This document shows positions 24,167 to 36,600 of a stretch of 64,000 bases of DNA, piece after piece. Within the stretch, counting starts at the first letter, position 1. Each line of letters begins with the position of its first letter. The position numbers and the translations under genes are program-made. The notes beneath the pieces were generated by a model. It was not told the origin of the DNA and did no database searches. It was given only the letters and a program-made list of their open reading frames with translations. Source of the stretch: Sphagnum compactum (Eukaryota > Bryophyta > Sphagnopsida > Sphagnales); assembly GCA_965153455.1 (NCBI GenBank), contig OZ234501.1, positions 1,984,001 through 2,048,000 on the forward strand, written 5' to 3'.

Positions 24167-27100
24167 TTACATTGGTCACTTAGAGGTAGCTCTGCTCTTA
24201 ACCCGAGTGTCTATTTGAATATTTAGGCCACCACGAAATTCCTGCTTAAGGAGTTCTGTCTTGTGTGAGTCACGGCATTTGACTGTGAGATGATGGGCTC
24301 ATGGGAGCAAGGGTGCAGTGAGCAATTTTTACAGCAATTGCTTATCTTGACCTGTAAGCAAAGTGTCCTTGAGAGATGAACCTTTGCATCCAATTTAGTC
24401 CAGTTACCAGTTTCTTCAAAGATCCACTCTAGTCTCAGATTTCCCAGTGTGCAGTCAGATGGGAATGTAGAATGATCTGTATTTTTTATCCATGACTTAA
24501 GAGATGGTCATGTTGATTCATGTAATGCAGTCTGTCTTTACCTGTTTCACCAAAGAGTCTTGTTGTTTATAATTCTCAGTTTATCGAAAAAGTACTTGCA
24601 TGGGTCTGCAGATGCATTTTTCGGACAGCATCTCCCTGATCACCTAACAAATTTCAGTCACCACATCTATGAGGTACACACTTCCTATGATTCCTAACGA
24701 ACTAGTAGTTGAGTGCTGATAGGGAAAATGCTGGATAGAGTTTTTCTGTTGTGGCACTTTCTTCATAGAAATCCCCAATCCTGTGACCTAATTTTGCAAT
24801 GGGTCTTGTTGGCCTATGTAGTAGATAATGCAAATGCTTCCTGTTGGTGAATTGTGACCAACTTTCTTATGCAGCAGCTCCCATGAGTGAGGGAATTCTC
24901 CTAGTCGGATATTGTGTCCCTCAGACCTGGGTTTAATACAATTTGGCTATTGGTGCACTTCATGTTGAATTGTGGGATGCAAGAAAAGACATTTGACATC
25001 AAAGAGAATCAACATCAAGTGCACTTTTCAGACCCCAAAACTTCTCAGATCTGTACCATAGTTGCATGGGTTGTAGCACCATAGTTTAAAGTAGTTAAAA
25101 TGCTGACCAAACTCTAGAATTGGAAACCATAGTTTAAAGTAGTTAAAATGCTGACCAAACTCTAGAATTGGAAACCAAAGTTGATCCATGTGAGAGATAC
25201 TTACATTTGTGTATATAATGGAAACATTGCTACAAGGATATTTTTGTTAACAAGAAATAAGAGTTACTTACCAAAGAAAAAAAAAAGAAAAAAAAAGTAA
25301 TAATGTTATTTCTCCAACTTGTGGAATTTTGAAAGGACAATCTTAGCTTCATATTTTCATGAAAGTTTGTTTCATTATTTTAAAGATCATTTGATAACAA
25401 AACTGAGCCTAGGATAAAATAAACCACTACATAAAACTAATGTCTTCCAAGAGACACTTGATAAATCGGGTTGATGCATATTACATTTGTCTAAACAATT
25501 GTGTTGATTTGCATATTACGTTTATCTAAGCAATTGGGTTGATTTGCACATTAAACTTATCTATGCAATATTGCATTGTGTTGCATTGGAGAGACATGGG
25601 CATGGAAGGACATGAGGGGATTAGAGAGGAGCATGTCAAGGAGGTCACAAGGGGTAAAAGACATTTCTCTCATTTCCCTTAACACACCCTTTCACAACTT
25701 TTGTGTAGCACCCATTGGACCAATCAAGAGATCAACTTTTCACATTGCCACACGCCAACAAACATGTTTGCTTTGCACAACAACTTAGTACATACTATGT
25801 AATACATAACCTTGTTGCCAAGTTCAACAAAGAGACAATACAAAATGAAATTGAATCTTTGCCCAATCTTGGTGGAACCAAGAAGAAGATATGTCACATG
25901 AAACAAGCTTGTCACATGAAACAACCACCCTCGATGGTTGTTGTAGTAGAAGGTGAGGAGGTCATGCCTCGGGTGCAAATAAGTACAAGCGAGGACAAAC
26001 TTATGGCTTGGATGACTTTGGGTAGTATGGATAGGAGTTCAAGAAGCTTTTGAATTTTGGAAGGAAGGATTTGTTCCAAAGTCTCATGGCTTCGTCTTAT
26101 AATTGCTGCCAAGGGGATCCTCCCCTTGAGTGTATTTGCCAAGGGATTCCTCCCCTTGAGAGCCACATTGCTTTGAGCATAGCTGCTACGGCAGGTAAAG
26201 TCATCAAATGCAAAGGTGTGTTTCTCCATTCAAACCTTCCAATCCTAATCCTCACCCCCCTACTCTCTCACTTTGACTCTCATCGACATTCAAGTTCTTC
26301 AAAATCCCCATATTTTGACAAACAATATTTGTATAATGCGATGATGATGTCTTGGGGGCATGTGTTTTAAGTGAAATTTCTATTGTTGATTTCAATTGGT
26401 GTGAGCTTTAAAAAAAAAATTGCATAAACATCACGAGCATGATCAACAACTGAGAATTGCATCCTTGTCAACTCAGCTTGTGAAAATTGGGATCCCAATT
26501 ACACAAGTGTGCATTGTTTTGGGATGAAATCGATTCGGGAATACCCTCAGAGTGGTGTGGAGTGGAGTGTTCCCAAAGTAACAACACGGAGGCTTCCAAA
26601 TGATAAAATCTGTTGCTAGAACAAAAAAACATGTTTTGAGATGTAGTAACAAAGTCATAAAAGTTGCTAATTTACTCAGACATCAAATTTGCATTTTGGT
26701 CCATTATCACTGGACTAATCAAAGAGTAACCAGCAGCAATGATATCCATTTGTGATTACTATTACTATTATTATTATGATGTGATTAATGATGACAAATC
26801 TGAAATTGAATACTCAAATATGCAGTTTACTTTGTATGTTTGGGCAACCTAATTTAATAGTAAACCCTAAATTGTCCATGACACATTGCAAAAGTTTGAA
26901 CGATTTTGATGTCAATTTTGACAACAAATTTTCTCGTGTTCCAATTGATTGGGAACTGAAGCCTAGACGACAAGCGGTTTAGGGACATGGTACTAATTGC
27001 ATCACATTTGTAAGGCGGACCCATTTTCCACTTTGAAATAATACCTTAGTCATTCGTGTGTACTATCATGGTGATGACTTGCCCAAAGTTTGATATATTG

Positions 27101-27220
27101 CAAGGGTATGATGATGGGGAGATTCTTTGGAAAGAAGCCATGCACATGTAACAAAAATGCTCTCATAAACTAATGTTTGGTACTTGATGACTGGGGTATG
27201 TGTGTGTGTGTGTATGTGTT
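24167..27220. other. Spacer between MPP10 and the ADH gene
   Basis: The first ~500 bp are probably MPP10 3' UTR. Beyond it there are short open frames (25576-25788, 25715-26053, 26788-26982) without recognisable domains and a direct GATTCCTCCCCTTGAG-like doublet near 26115-26160. The missing first exon of the ADH gene may lie here, but I could not identify it. Confidence 0.45.
25079..25174. repeat. Perfect 48-bp tandem duplication
   Basis: The segment starting ATAGTTTAAAGTAG at 25081 repeats identically from 25129 with a 48-bp period. Identity suggests a recent duplication. Confidence 0.9.
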
Positions 27221-27225
27221 TTTGG

Positions 27226-27543
27226 CCTTGCCTACCAAGTGAAGGATATTGTGTTTAGATTCATTATAGAGTATAGTAGCTTAAGGGATTTTGGCCCATA
27301 CTAGGTAATAATAATAGGTCTATTTTAATATGAGGATTTTTTTTGAAAGATGATATTTCGGCTTGTGTTGAAACTTGAGATCAATTATAAAGTTAAGATA
27401 TCTTGAAGGATTTTGGTTTCTTTTAGAGGATTTTTTGAAGACTATATTTTTGCATGGTGAAATTTTTGAGTTTTCGCAAGTCTTCTTTTGCCTTAAGATA
27501 CCTTTCAATGTAAATGGCGAGGCCACCCAAAGTGTGACACACC
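27226..27543 (+). mobile_element. LTR-like dispersed repeat, copy 1
   Basis: The stretch from GCCTTGCCTACCAAG to AAAGTGTGACACACC matches 46909-47232 in the same orientation and 29516-29910 in reverse. Its one end abuts the first recognisable ADH exon. The tips read TGTGTCACA on one side and TTGGTAGGCAAGGC on the other. It resembles a solo LTR or small non-autonomous element, but no coding capacity or target duplication was seen. Confidence 0.7.
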
Positions 27544-27556
27544 CCGTGTTTGTGTT

Positions 27557-30500
27557 GGTGAAGCTGCTGTAGCATACAAACCCAAGGTACCTCTGATATG
27601 GGAGGACATCCTGGTTGCACCTCCCCAAGCCAATGAAGTCCGTATTAAGATGATGAATGCTTGTGTTTGTCAGAGTGATCTATACTTTTGGAAGGGAAAG
27701 GTAAACATCCCCCCCACCTCCAAAGTTCCCCAAACCTCATGATTTATGGTATGGTACAAAATGAAACATTGGTTTTCAATTATGCACAAACTCATTGTAC
27801 AACTCCATATTTAAATGTAAAGCATAAATTCCTAGTGTAATTTGAGAGCACAATACATATTCGAATATCTCTCCTTGAAAAGAAAGAAGAGGGATGTATA
27901 CACCTACTCCTCAAGAGTGGGAGGAGGAATGTTATGCCTCTACATAGGGATAACATTGTAACATCCTTTCCATTCTTATATGGGGATGTAAGAACCTTTA
28001 CACTCCTACACCTTGTGATCTAGATCACATATGTTTAGGTTCACTATAAAGTTCGCCTCAGACATTATGATGGGTAAAAACCATGGGTGGAGGACATTCC
28101 CAATAAAGCAAGTCCGAATTCAACTATGAACTTGCGCTAGGTCTCTTAGTCTAGGAACGTTCATCCTAGGTAACCCCCAAATTTTTGCAATGTCCCCTAC
28201 CCATGATGGGCTTTACCCATCATAAAGCATGAGATAAACATAAACATGAACTTAACATATCGAGATTATGAGGTGTAGAAGGGGGAGGGTTCTTACACCT
28301 ATTCATTCTTTAGGAGTGGGAGGGATCTTACACCTATATAAGTAGGCCTAATTATTAACCCACTCTAGTATTAAGGAGTAAGCATATGATTTGTCCTCTT
28401 TTCTAGGAGGGATATAAGGTGCCCTCCAAATACATTAAGAAATTTCTAAGACTACATAAGTATGTACGTAGCTCCGAAGTTGCCACACACACATTTACAT
28501 AGTTTATATATATATAGATGAATTGTGTGGTGAATGTGTAGGATACAGAAAAATTATTCCCTCGCATCCTCGGCCATGAAGGTGCTGGGTGAGATATGAT
28601 TGTGAACTCTATGCCCTGGGTGCAATTAAAAGGGATGTCTAGTGCTCAATGAATTAACCATTGAATTTTAACTAGAGTATGTATATAGAGTACCTGGAAA
28701 ACCACCACCTAATGATAAATTAAGCAAAACTTATGACAATTCCTTGTGCTTCATGGAGCATGCATGGACATGTTTCATCATTCGTACCCATAAATGTTGA
28801 ATTTGGAACTTGAAACTTTTGATAAGATTCTTATTATTATTATTATCTACATACAATAAATACTATTATTATTTTGATTCCATGGGCCTACTACTAATTA
28901 GGCCCTAATGTTGATTTGATTAAGGATGACAAGAACAAAAAAAACTCATAACTTGGGTGCCAAAATCAATAATGTAAAATCAATAATAAAAGAGAGTCAA
29001 GCAAAATAATGTCACCTTTTGTTGTAGGGCTTATATCACAATGAAAAGCATGATGGGATTGATTCATATGGGTGGGAGAACAGGATTGTGGAGAGCTTCG
29101 GTGCAAATGTGAGAGGCCTGAAACCGGGTGACAAATGCATACCTGCATGGCAAGCTGAATGCCAAAAGTGTAACATGTGTAAATCGAGCAGGACTAATAT
29201 ATGTGAAGTCTTCATGTTCAACTGGGGTAGTGGTCTTATGGCCTCCGATAAGAAGACAACTCGCTTCACCCGTGCGTTGGATGGCAAGCCCATATATCAC
29301 TTCTTTGGCATTTCGGTGTTTAGCCAATACACGGTGGTTGATGAAGCTTGTTGTGCCAAAATCAACAACGGAGCTGACCTGACCAAAATTTGTCTTTTGG
29401 GCTGCGGCATTCCCACAGGTCCGTTGTTGGCCTCTCTAACATCATCATCATCATCATCATGCCATAACCTTAGTTGAAGGGACCAAGTAAGTCATGTTAA
29501 CAACTGCTAACAAGGGGTGTGTCACAATGTGACCTTGCCATTTACATTAAAAAAGTATCAAGGCATAAGAAGAATTATGAAAACTCAAATTTTTTATGAA
29601 ATACCCTACAAAAATATAATCTTCAAAAAACCCTCTAAAAGAAACCAAAATCCTTCAAGATATTGTAACTTTATAACTAATCTCAAGTTTCAACACAAGC
29701 CAAAATATCATCTTTCAAAAATCCTCATAAAAAAGAATAGGCCTATTAACTAGGAGTCTCAAAACTGTCCCGATTTGGACTCCTGAAACTTTGAAAACTC
29801 ATCCTCACACTTTGCCCAAAGTGGGGTTACGACACTTGGGCCAAAATCCTTTAAGCTACTATACTCTATAATGAATTTGAACACAATATCCTTGCTTTGG
29901 TAGGCAAGGCAAACAAACATGTATGTAACCAGGTTGTCTAAAAATTGTTGCAACTAAGTAAGTTTCAAGTGCGGATTCATTGGACTAATCTACGTAGCTA
30001 CATGTTGTTGGAATAGGAGTTGGATCAGCCTGGAAGATTGCCAAAGTCCACAAATCATCCACAGTTGCTGTCTTTGGTTTGGGAACTATTGGACTTGCGG
30101 TACGTGTGATTCTATCAACTATTTCTGAATTACCAAATCTAACCAAAACATGGTGCATATGTTTCTTCACATAGTACATATTATATTGTTTTTGGGAAGG
30201 TTTTTTTTTCAGATTGACTTTCTATTCTGGACATCTACAAAATTTATTGGTCCAATTATTTGATTCAAGGCTTTGAACCAGTGTTGTATTTCTGTTTTGT
30301 TTTGGGTGGTGAGATTTTGCGTATTTTTCAACCTGAAAAATAATGATTTTGACACTTACAAAGGATTTTTGTGAAAAAATGGCCCTGAAAAAAGTAGATT
30401 TTGATTTTTTATTATTATTATTATTATCATCTTTTTAAAAAAACATCCACCAGATTTCTACAACAGGTTCCAGCATGTAGCCAACATAAAAGGATTCATA

Positions 30501-33500
30501 ATTTACTTTTCTTTCGCATGTGTTTTATAGCCAAATTTGGCTAAATCTTCTTGTGAATGACTGTAGTTTGGCTACATCACAAAATTGTAAAATTAAATTA
30601 AAAAACCATGTTTTGCAGTTTGAGGTTTGTTCATGGTTGTAAACTTTCAATTGGGTACCTGACAAGTATTCACTTGTACAAACCAAATCCCATTCAAATT
30701 GTATTTCTAAGCCAATGAAATTTCAAAGATTTTAATCATCTTTGTAGGTAGAGAGCTACTAGCTACATTGATCCTTATGTAAATCAAAGCATTTTGCTAT
30801 GGTCTTGAATAGAGTCATTAATAGGAACCTGGGGGCTAATGCAAGTTTCCCAACATACCACCCATTGTCCAAGGAAAAATAATTTATAGCCAAATCCTCG
30901 AAATGTTGTCAATGAGCATTTCAAATTATTCATAGGGGAACATGGAAAAGGGTTGGGTCAAGGATCCATGCACTTAACACCTTACATACCCATGAGTTCT
31001 TTCCTTGAAAATTGAGAGAATCACCCAACACTAGAAATGGACCTTAAGTTGATGAGGGAAATTTTCACAAGTGACTTTCTAATTCTCCATTCATGTTGAA
31101 ACATGAAGATGTACCCAAAAGCAACAAGTGATAAAAATATTTAAACATGATGAATTTCATGAAGGTGGTTGAAGCAGCCAAGGTTGCGGGGGCATCTCGT
31201 ATCATTGGGGTTGCACGAGATGATGACAAACTGAAAAGAGGTTTCAATAGTTAACCCTAACATCAACTTACTAGACTAATTATGGTGCATTCACACTTGA
31301 TGTTAAATCAATGTTAAATGAAAATCTAGGTGGCATCCTAGGTACCACCCTAAACCCTAAACCCTAAACCCAATGTTAAATGGGCAATAGTTTATATACT
31401 AAGTGAATGTTAGTTTAACATAAAATCTTCACAATAAGTAAGTTTTTAAGTCTTAAATGACTAGTATGGTGTTATTGGACTTAAACACTAGAGTCCCTAA
31501 TACCAAGTGTGAATGAACCTTAAATTAATTAAGTTATGCATCGAAACTTGTATGGTCAGTCCCATGGTTATTTATTTAGTAGAGAAAAGGCCAAATCTAA
31601 CCTTACGAGTGTGGGATGTTTGCTTTATGACTTGTTATGAAAACATCAATAATTGAAAACCCTAAACCTAATCTTGCAACTATGACCTTATGGAATACCT
31701 ATATTAAGGTATTATGAAAACATCGATAATTGGAAAACCCTAAACCTAATCTTGCAACTATGACCTTATGGAATACACCTATATTAAGGTATTCCACGAC
31801 CAACAACTTTTTAGAATGATGATGAAGGAAAGTATATTATGTACTAATGTTTTTCATTCTAATGGTGAACATGTTTGGTTGTGGATGTTAAAAATGGGAC
31901 GGGCAGCTGTTGAATTTGGACTCACAGATTGTCTCAATATTCAGAAGTTTGCTAAACCCATTGAACAAGTACCAAAATTTCTTAAGACATCCCCCCCCCC
32001 CCCCCTCCCTTCTTCCTTCTACATAGAGAATGTGCATTATCACAATCATTTTATTTTTTGAAAGTTTCGATATGAAATATTTTGGAACTTTTTTTTTTCA
32101 AAACTTTTAGCGAAATTTACACTGGAGCAACCAGAAAAAAGTAACTTAATTTAATTTAATTTTAAAATCCAAAATTTTCCCAATTTGTGTGTGAAAAAAT
32201 GATTTTTTTGGGTGTTAAAAAAAAATGTCATATGTCTAAAATTTCATTTTCACATGACTGTTAAAAAGAAAAAGAAAAAACCATTAACTTTCTGACCTAT
32301 AGGTTTAGGTTAGTGGCTAGGCTCTCATAATCCCCTTGCAACCTTGCACAATTGCATCATCAATTTGGTTGCAAAACTGCATGCCTTCAAAAATTATCAC
32401 AAATTAAGTTGTGGTGGTCCATCTTTGAAGAACAACACAACAAAAATGAGGCAAACTTATGTGTAGTTTGAATTTTTGTTTGAAAGGGTCATCTAATACT
32501 GCAAGGTAGTTTGGGATTGACCATTTGTTTTAGGTCATATGTGAGATGGTAGATGGAGGTGTGGATTATAGCTTTGATTGTACAGGTGACCCTAGCATCA
32601 TCTACTCGGCTTTGGAATGTTGTAACAAGGTACACATATATGTATATTCATTCATACACACCAACGCAAACATATTAATATTTTTCTCTCTATTAATCGA
32701 ACTTATCAAGTTTTAGTTAAACCCATTATGGTTCCCAAAACAAAACAAAATCAACTTACAAACTTGAATTTCAATATTCTAAAACACATTTCAACCATTT
32801 TTCATAATGTAATTTTAAAGCTATTAAAACAAACCCCATGGAATGCTTAAAAACGTGCGATTTTCTAAACACATTGAGATATGAAACGGTGGTACATATG
32901 TCAAATGAATGTTGTTGTGATAAGACTTGCCTCTACTAAATGGGAAGAGGAGGTGAGGATGATGATGATGCAGGCTGGGGGAATGTCTGTGATCCTGGGT
33001 CTTGTAGAAGCAACACAAAGAGTGTCATTCCATCCCGGTGCTCTTTTGTGGGGTCGTTCTTGGACCTCAGGTCTCTTTGGAGGCTACAAGGCACGTTCAG
33101 AGCTCCCGAAACTTGTTGAGAGGTGCATGAAAGGGGTTAGTAATCTTTTCATCTATGCTTACAAATTTCCATATAACCTATCTCTCCCACCCATGACCAT
33201 CCACCGACCTTTTGTGTTCATTTGCACCCCTTAATTACGACTCTAATCCTATGTTTTTGCATATGCATCATCATGTTTGGTTAAGATCAAAAGCAAGTTG
33301 AAAATCTCATTTTGTTTTTCCCATTGGGAAATCATACCTTATTTGTATTTCGGCTTTAGTTATATAAGTCATCTCCATTTCTTCATAATTATGTACAAAT
33401 TATTCCATAAATATAACCAAGGATGTATTCAAGGGAACAAGTTTGAGTGTAAGAAATATTGATTTAATATTATCATTTGTGTGGTGGTATAAAATGCAGG

Positions 33501-33616
33501 ACATAAACCTTGACCATTACATCACCCATAAGATGCCATTCTCAAAGATCAACGATGCCTTTGACCTCCTCGATGAGGGAAAATGCATCCGTTGTGTGCT
33601 TGATTATGATAATTAG
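27557..33616 (+). CDS. Zinc-dependent medium-chain alcohol dehydrogenase, 5' end unresolved
   Basis: Nine exons are readable: 27557 (or slightly upstream)-27700, 28542-28588, 29084-29418, 30017-30099, 31165-31240, 31907-31968, 32534-32629, 32974-33135 and 33500-33616; phases agree and give about 374 residues. Zinc sites are complete: catalytic Cys in CQSDLYFW, His in GHEGAG and Cys in LLGCGIPTG; structural Cys quartet in [17 protein letters not shown]. The Rossmann motif is GLGTIG. It would oxidise alcohols or reduce aldehydes in the cytosol with a nicotinamide cofactor. Where plant ADHs have IIGVD, with Asp binding the NAD ribose, this protein has [11 protein letters not shown] (Ala-Arg), which could weaken NAD preference. 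No start codon is found: the frame runs upstream into repeat copy 1 and meets a stop near 27508, so a separate first exon is needed or the 5' end was lost. Intron 3 carries a repeat copy. Confidence 0.85.
29516..29910 (-). mobile_element. LTR-like dispersed repeat, copy 3 (inverted, ADH intron 3)
   Basis: This is the reverse-oriented and longest copy of the family at 27226-27543 and 46909-47232. It runs from GGTGTGTCACAATGTGACC to TTGGTAGGCAAGGC. It includes about 80 bp near 29755-29835 absent from the other two, so those are probably internally deleted. It follows ADH exon 3 by roughly 100 bp. Confidence 0.7.
31346..31370 (-). repeat. Telomere-like (CCCTAAA)3
   Basis: Three adjacent CCCTAAA units lie in ADH intron 5. 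Confidence 0.9.
31635..31794. repeat. 77-bp tandem duplication in ADH intron 5
   Basis: Two nearly identical copies start at 31635 and 31712. Each contains AACCCTAAACCTAATC and ends in a CCTATATTAAGGTATT segment. A few substitutions and a 2-bp indel separate them. Confidence 0.85.
31991..32005. repeat. Homopolymer C run
   Basis: Fifteen consecutive C lie just after ADH exon 6. Length may be unreliable in sequencing. Confidence 0.9.
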
Positions 33617-36600
33617 TCTTATATAGTTAGGTCATTTATTAATGTCGAATCAATAAACAAACAACATCAGAATACACTTCCTTCAACCTTCAGTACTATT
33701 AAACTCCCTATGGGAAATCAAATCAACAAATAGATCTCCCAATCAAGTGCCAATTGTTTAATCCTCTTACATTATAAAACTGAAAGTGTTGTCTAACAAA
33801 GTTGGAAAATGAGCTTGTATTTTTTGTGCATTGAGTTTAACTCATTTGAAACATTTCTTGCTTTGGTGATATATCGTTGGAGTACGCTTGGATTTTATTT
33901 AGTTTAATAATTGCCATTTTATTTTGAAGGGATTTGCATTTCACTCTAATGACATTGCAATGACTTGAATATAATAATATGGTGCATTTGATTCAATTGG
34001 GTGTATATTAACCTCATAGTTGAAATATAATACATTTGAAAAATTTTGGGTGTCTGCAAGTTATTGATATTTGTACAAACTAAAACACAATAGTCATCTT
34101 ATTGTTCACAAGCTACTTTCAATAATAGATTATAAATATTTGGGATAGTTCAAGATAGTGAATTTGTATCCTTTGAACCTTGTGTGTTTGAACAATTGTG
34201 AAAACATAATAAATAAGAACAAAGATTTATAAACAAAGTGGAGGAGCCTTATTCATAAGCGATGATGAGGAAAGTTACATAAATTTTGGTCAAACTCACG
34301 GCATAACATTATCTCAATGGTATAACATAGGTCTCATCTACTTTGATATATGTAAAATGGATATGGTTTGGTGGAACACAAATTGCTTTGAACTGTTAAT
34401 GTTCAAAACCACCAAAACATCACCCCAAAAAAATCAAAAGATTCAAATTGGTGTTATATATATTTAAAATAGTTACATGTTAATTAATGTAATTCGAATT
34501 AACATGTAGAAAAATAAAAAATTTAGAATGTAATAATTTGATGTTATAAAGTTGGTACTTAAAGCAATTGCACTAGTGCATGTGCGACAAATTTTAAACG
34601 AACATAAGTCAAAACATGTCAGTTTGGCTCAACAAAATGATTTTGGCCCAATAGTTTTGTGCATGATGTGGAGGTTGGCAAAAGGCAAATCAAAGCCTAA
34701 TGATATTGTTGGTCGGCTAGATGGTTGGATGGTTGTGAATTTGCAAAATTTTATTTCAAGAAAAAAGGGGGAAAACAAAAGGAATGAAGATAAGAAGAAA
34801 CAAAATAATGTCATGTTTGGACCAATCAAACCTTTAACAAGATTCACCATGATTCATTGTCTAGCATAAATAAATGATGAATTATCATGTTCATGAAACA
34901 AAGTAGAAGTCATCCTTTACCTATTGACCACAAATAAAATAATTGAAGTGATAATGGGTAAAAATTCAAGAAGTAGTGGAAGTCAAAAGGTAACCAACCC
35001 CATGGCTACATTTCAATTTAAGATGGAGGCTTTGCAACTTTTGGGATGCAACTGAAACTCTTTGACTAAATAAGTGGTTAGGATGAGAGCAAAGGATTAT
35101 TAAGGCCTTTCATTCCCCACACATTGTTGACATAAAGTTGTAAAAAATCATCAACTTGGTTTTGTAACAACCAAAGCTTTCTATTGATAAGAGGATGAAA
35201 AGATTTTTCAAGTACTATGTTGAGAACTTTGTTCCTTTGTTTGGGTTGCTTTTGATCCTACAAAAATCACACGCAAAAGGTGTGTAGACTAGAATATTTG
35301 CACATAATTAGCAATGACAATGTTTGCAAAGGTTCAAACCCCATCCTTAGAGAGGACAATGTCAATGCAATGTCTGGATGTTTAAACAATGGAAGAGGGA
35401 ATAATGTGTAATTGATCTTGATCCACATAAAACCCAACTTCCTTTGCAATGGATGCAAAGACATCACAAATGACATCATGTGTCCTAATGTGTTCATTAT
35501 TGAGTGAACATCACAATAGGTGGATACTCAAAAAATCAATGGTATGAATGCAAACACAACAAGGTAGGCCTATGATTGTCCAAGTTGGCTACATAAGACA
35601 ATGGGAAAAATTGTTGATGATAAATGAACAATAATAAAACAAATTGAGCATGAACTAAGCATTGGAGCATGGGCTTAAACATGAAAGTATACAGATTTGA
35701 TGGACATTAAATACCCCATTAGAAAGAATGTTAAAAAAGGTGTGTTGATGTAGATGTTTTAAAATGGAGTCTTGAAACCATCCATTTTGTTTGTTGATGA
35801 GGTGTTCAAAGCAAGGAAGACATGCACAAACCATTAAAAACACAAGGTCACAAGCTCCCTTCAACTGTTGTTGGAAAAGGAAAGAGCTAGAATTGATGTG
35901 AATTAGAGCCTCCAACAAAAAAGGATAATGATCCAATAGAATGCAAAAGTCACAGCTGAAAAAACGAATGCCCGATTCCCCAAGAAAGTAATTAAGGCAA
36001 TGACAATAATCAAAATGAGACCAATGCCTTCCTAGGAAATGGAATAGATGTTTAGCCATGAACTAAACTTCCTTTAGGACCATCAAAGGATCTTGGACCT
36101 ATAATAGGTTTAAGGATTAATGATAGGTTGAAAGATGAAAAATGGTTAAAGAACTTTGAACTAAGAGGGATGTAACAAAGAAGGTATGATGGGCCTTATA
36201 AAAAACAAATGAAAATCCCAAAACCTACTTGAATGCCACCCATCTTCAAAAGTAAAATCTACATTCTTGAGGTCTTCTGATAAAAAATTCTCAATGAAAT
36301 AAAACCCATTGGAATACCCAAAATTTTGATGCCTTCAATGGCAATGGTAAATAAGGTGGCAAGGGTAAGTCACTAAGTAGGTTGGAAGGGGACCAAGTTG
36401 CACATTTGTGAAGTTGGATTAAAATGTTAATTTTAGAAAATTATATTGATAGAAATTCAAATGCCACGTGAATTAAAAAGGGAAGGCTTATAATGTGAGT
36501 GTCACGGGCAATGGTGGAAAATAACACGAAAGGAATTAGGTCACAACAAAACAAAAAGCCTAAAGATGGGCTAAAGCAAACAAAGGTTCATTAAGGAGGT

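Noticed and set aside
34552-34869. 105-codon frame and neighbours, considered as a LINE or hAT remnant
   Set aside because: No reverse transcriptase, endonuclease or transposase motif could be placed in any frame between 33.6 and 38.9 kb.
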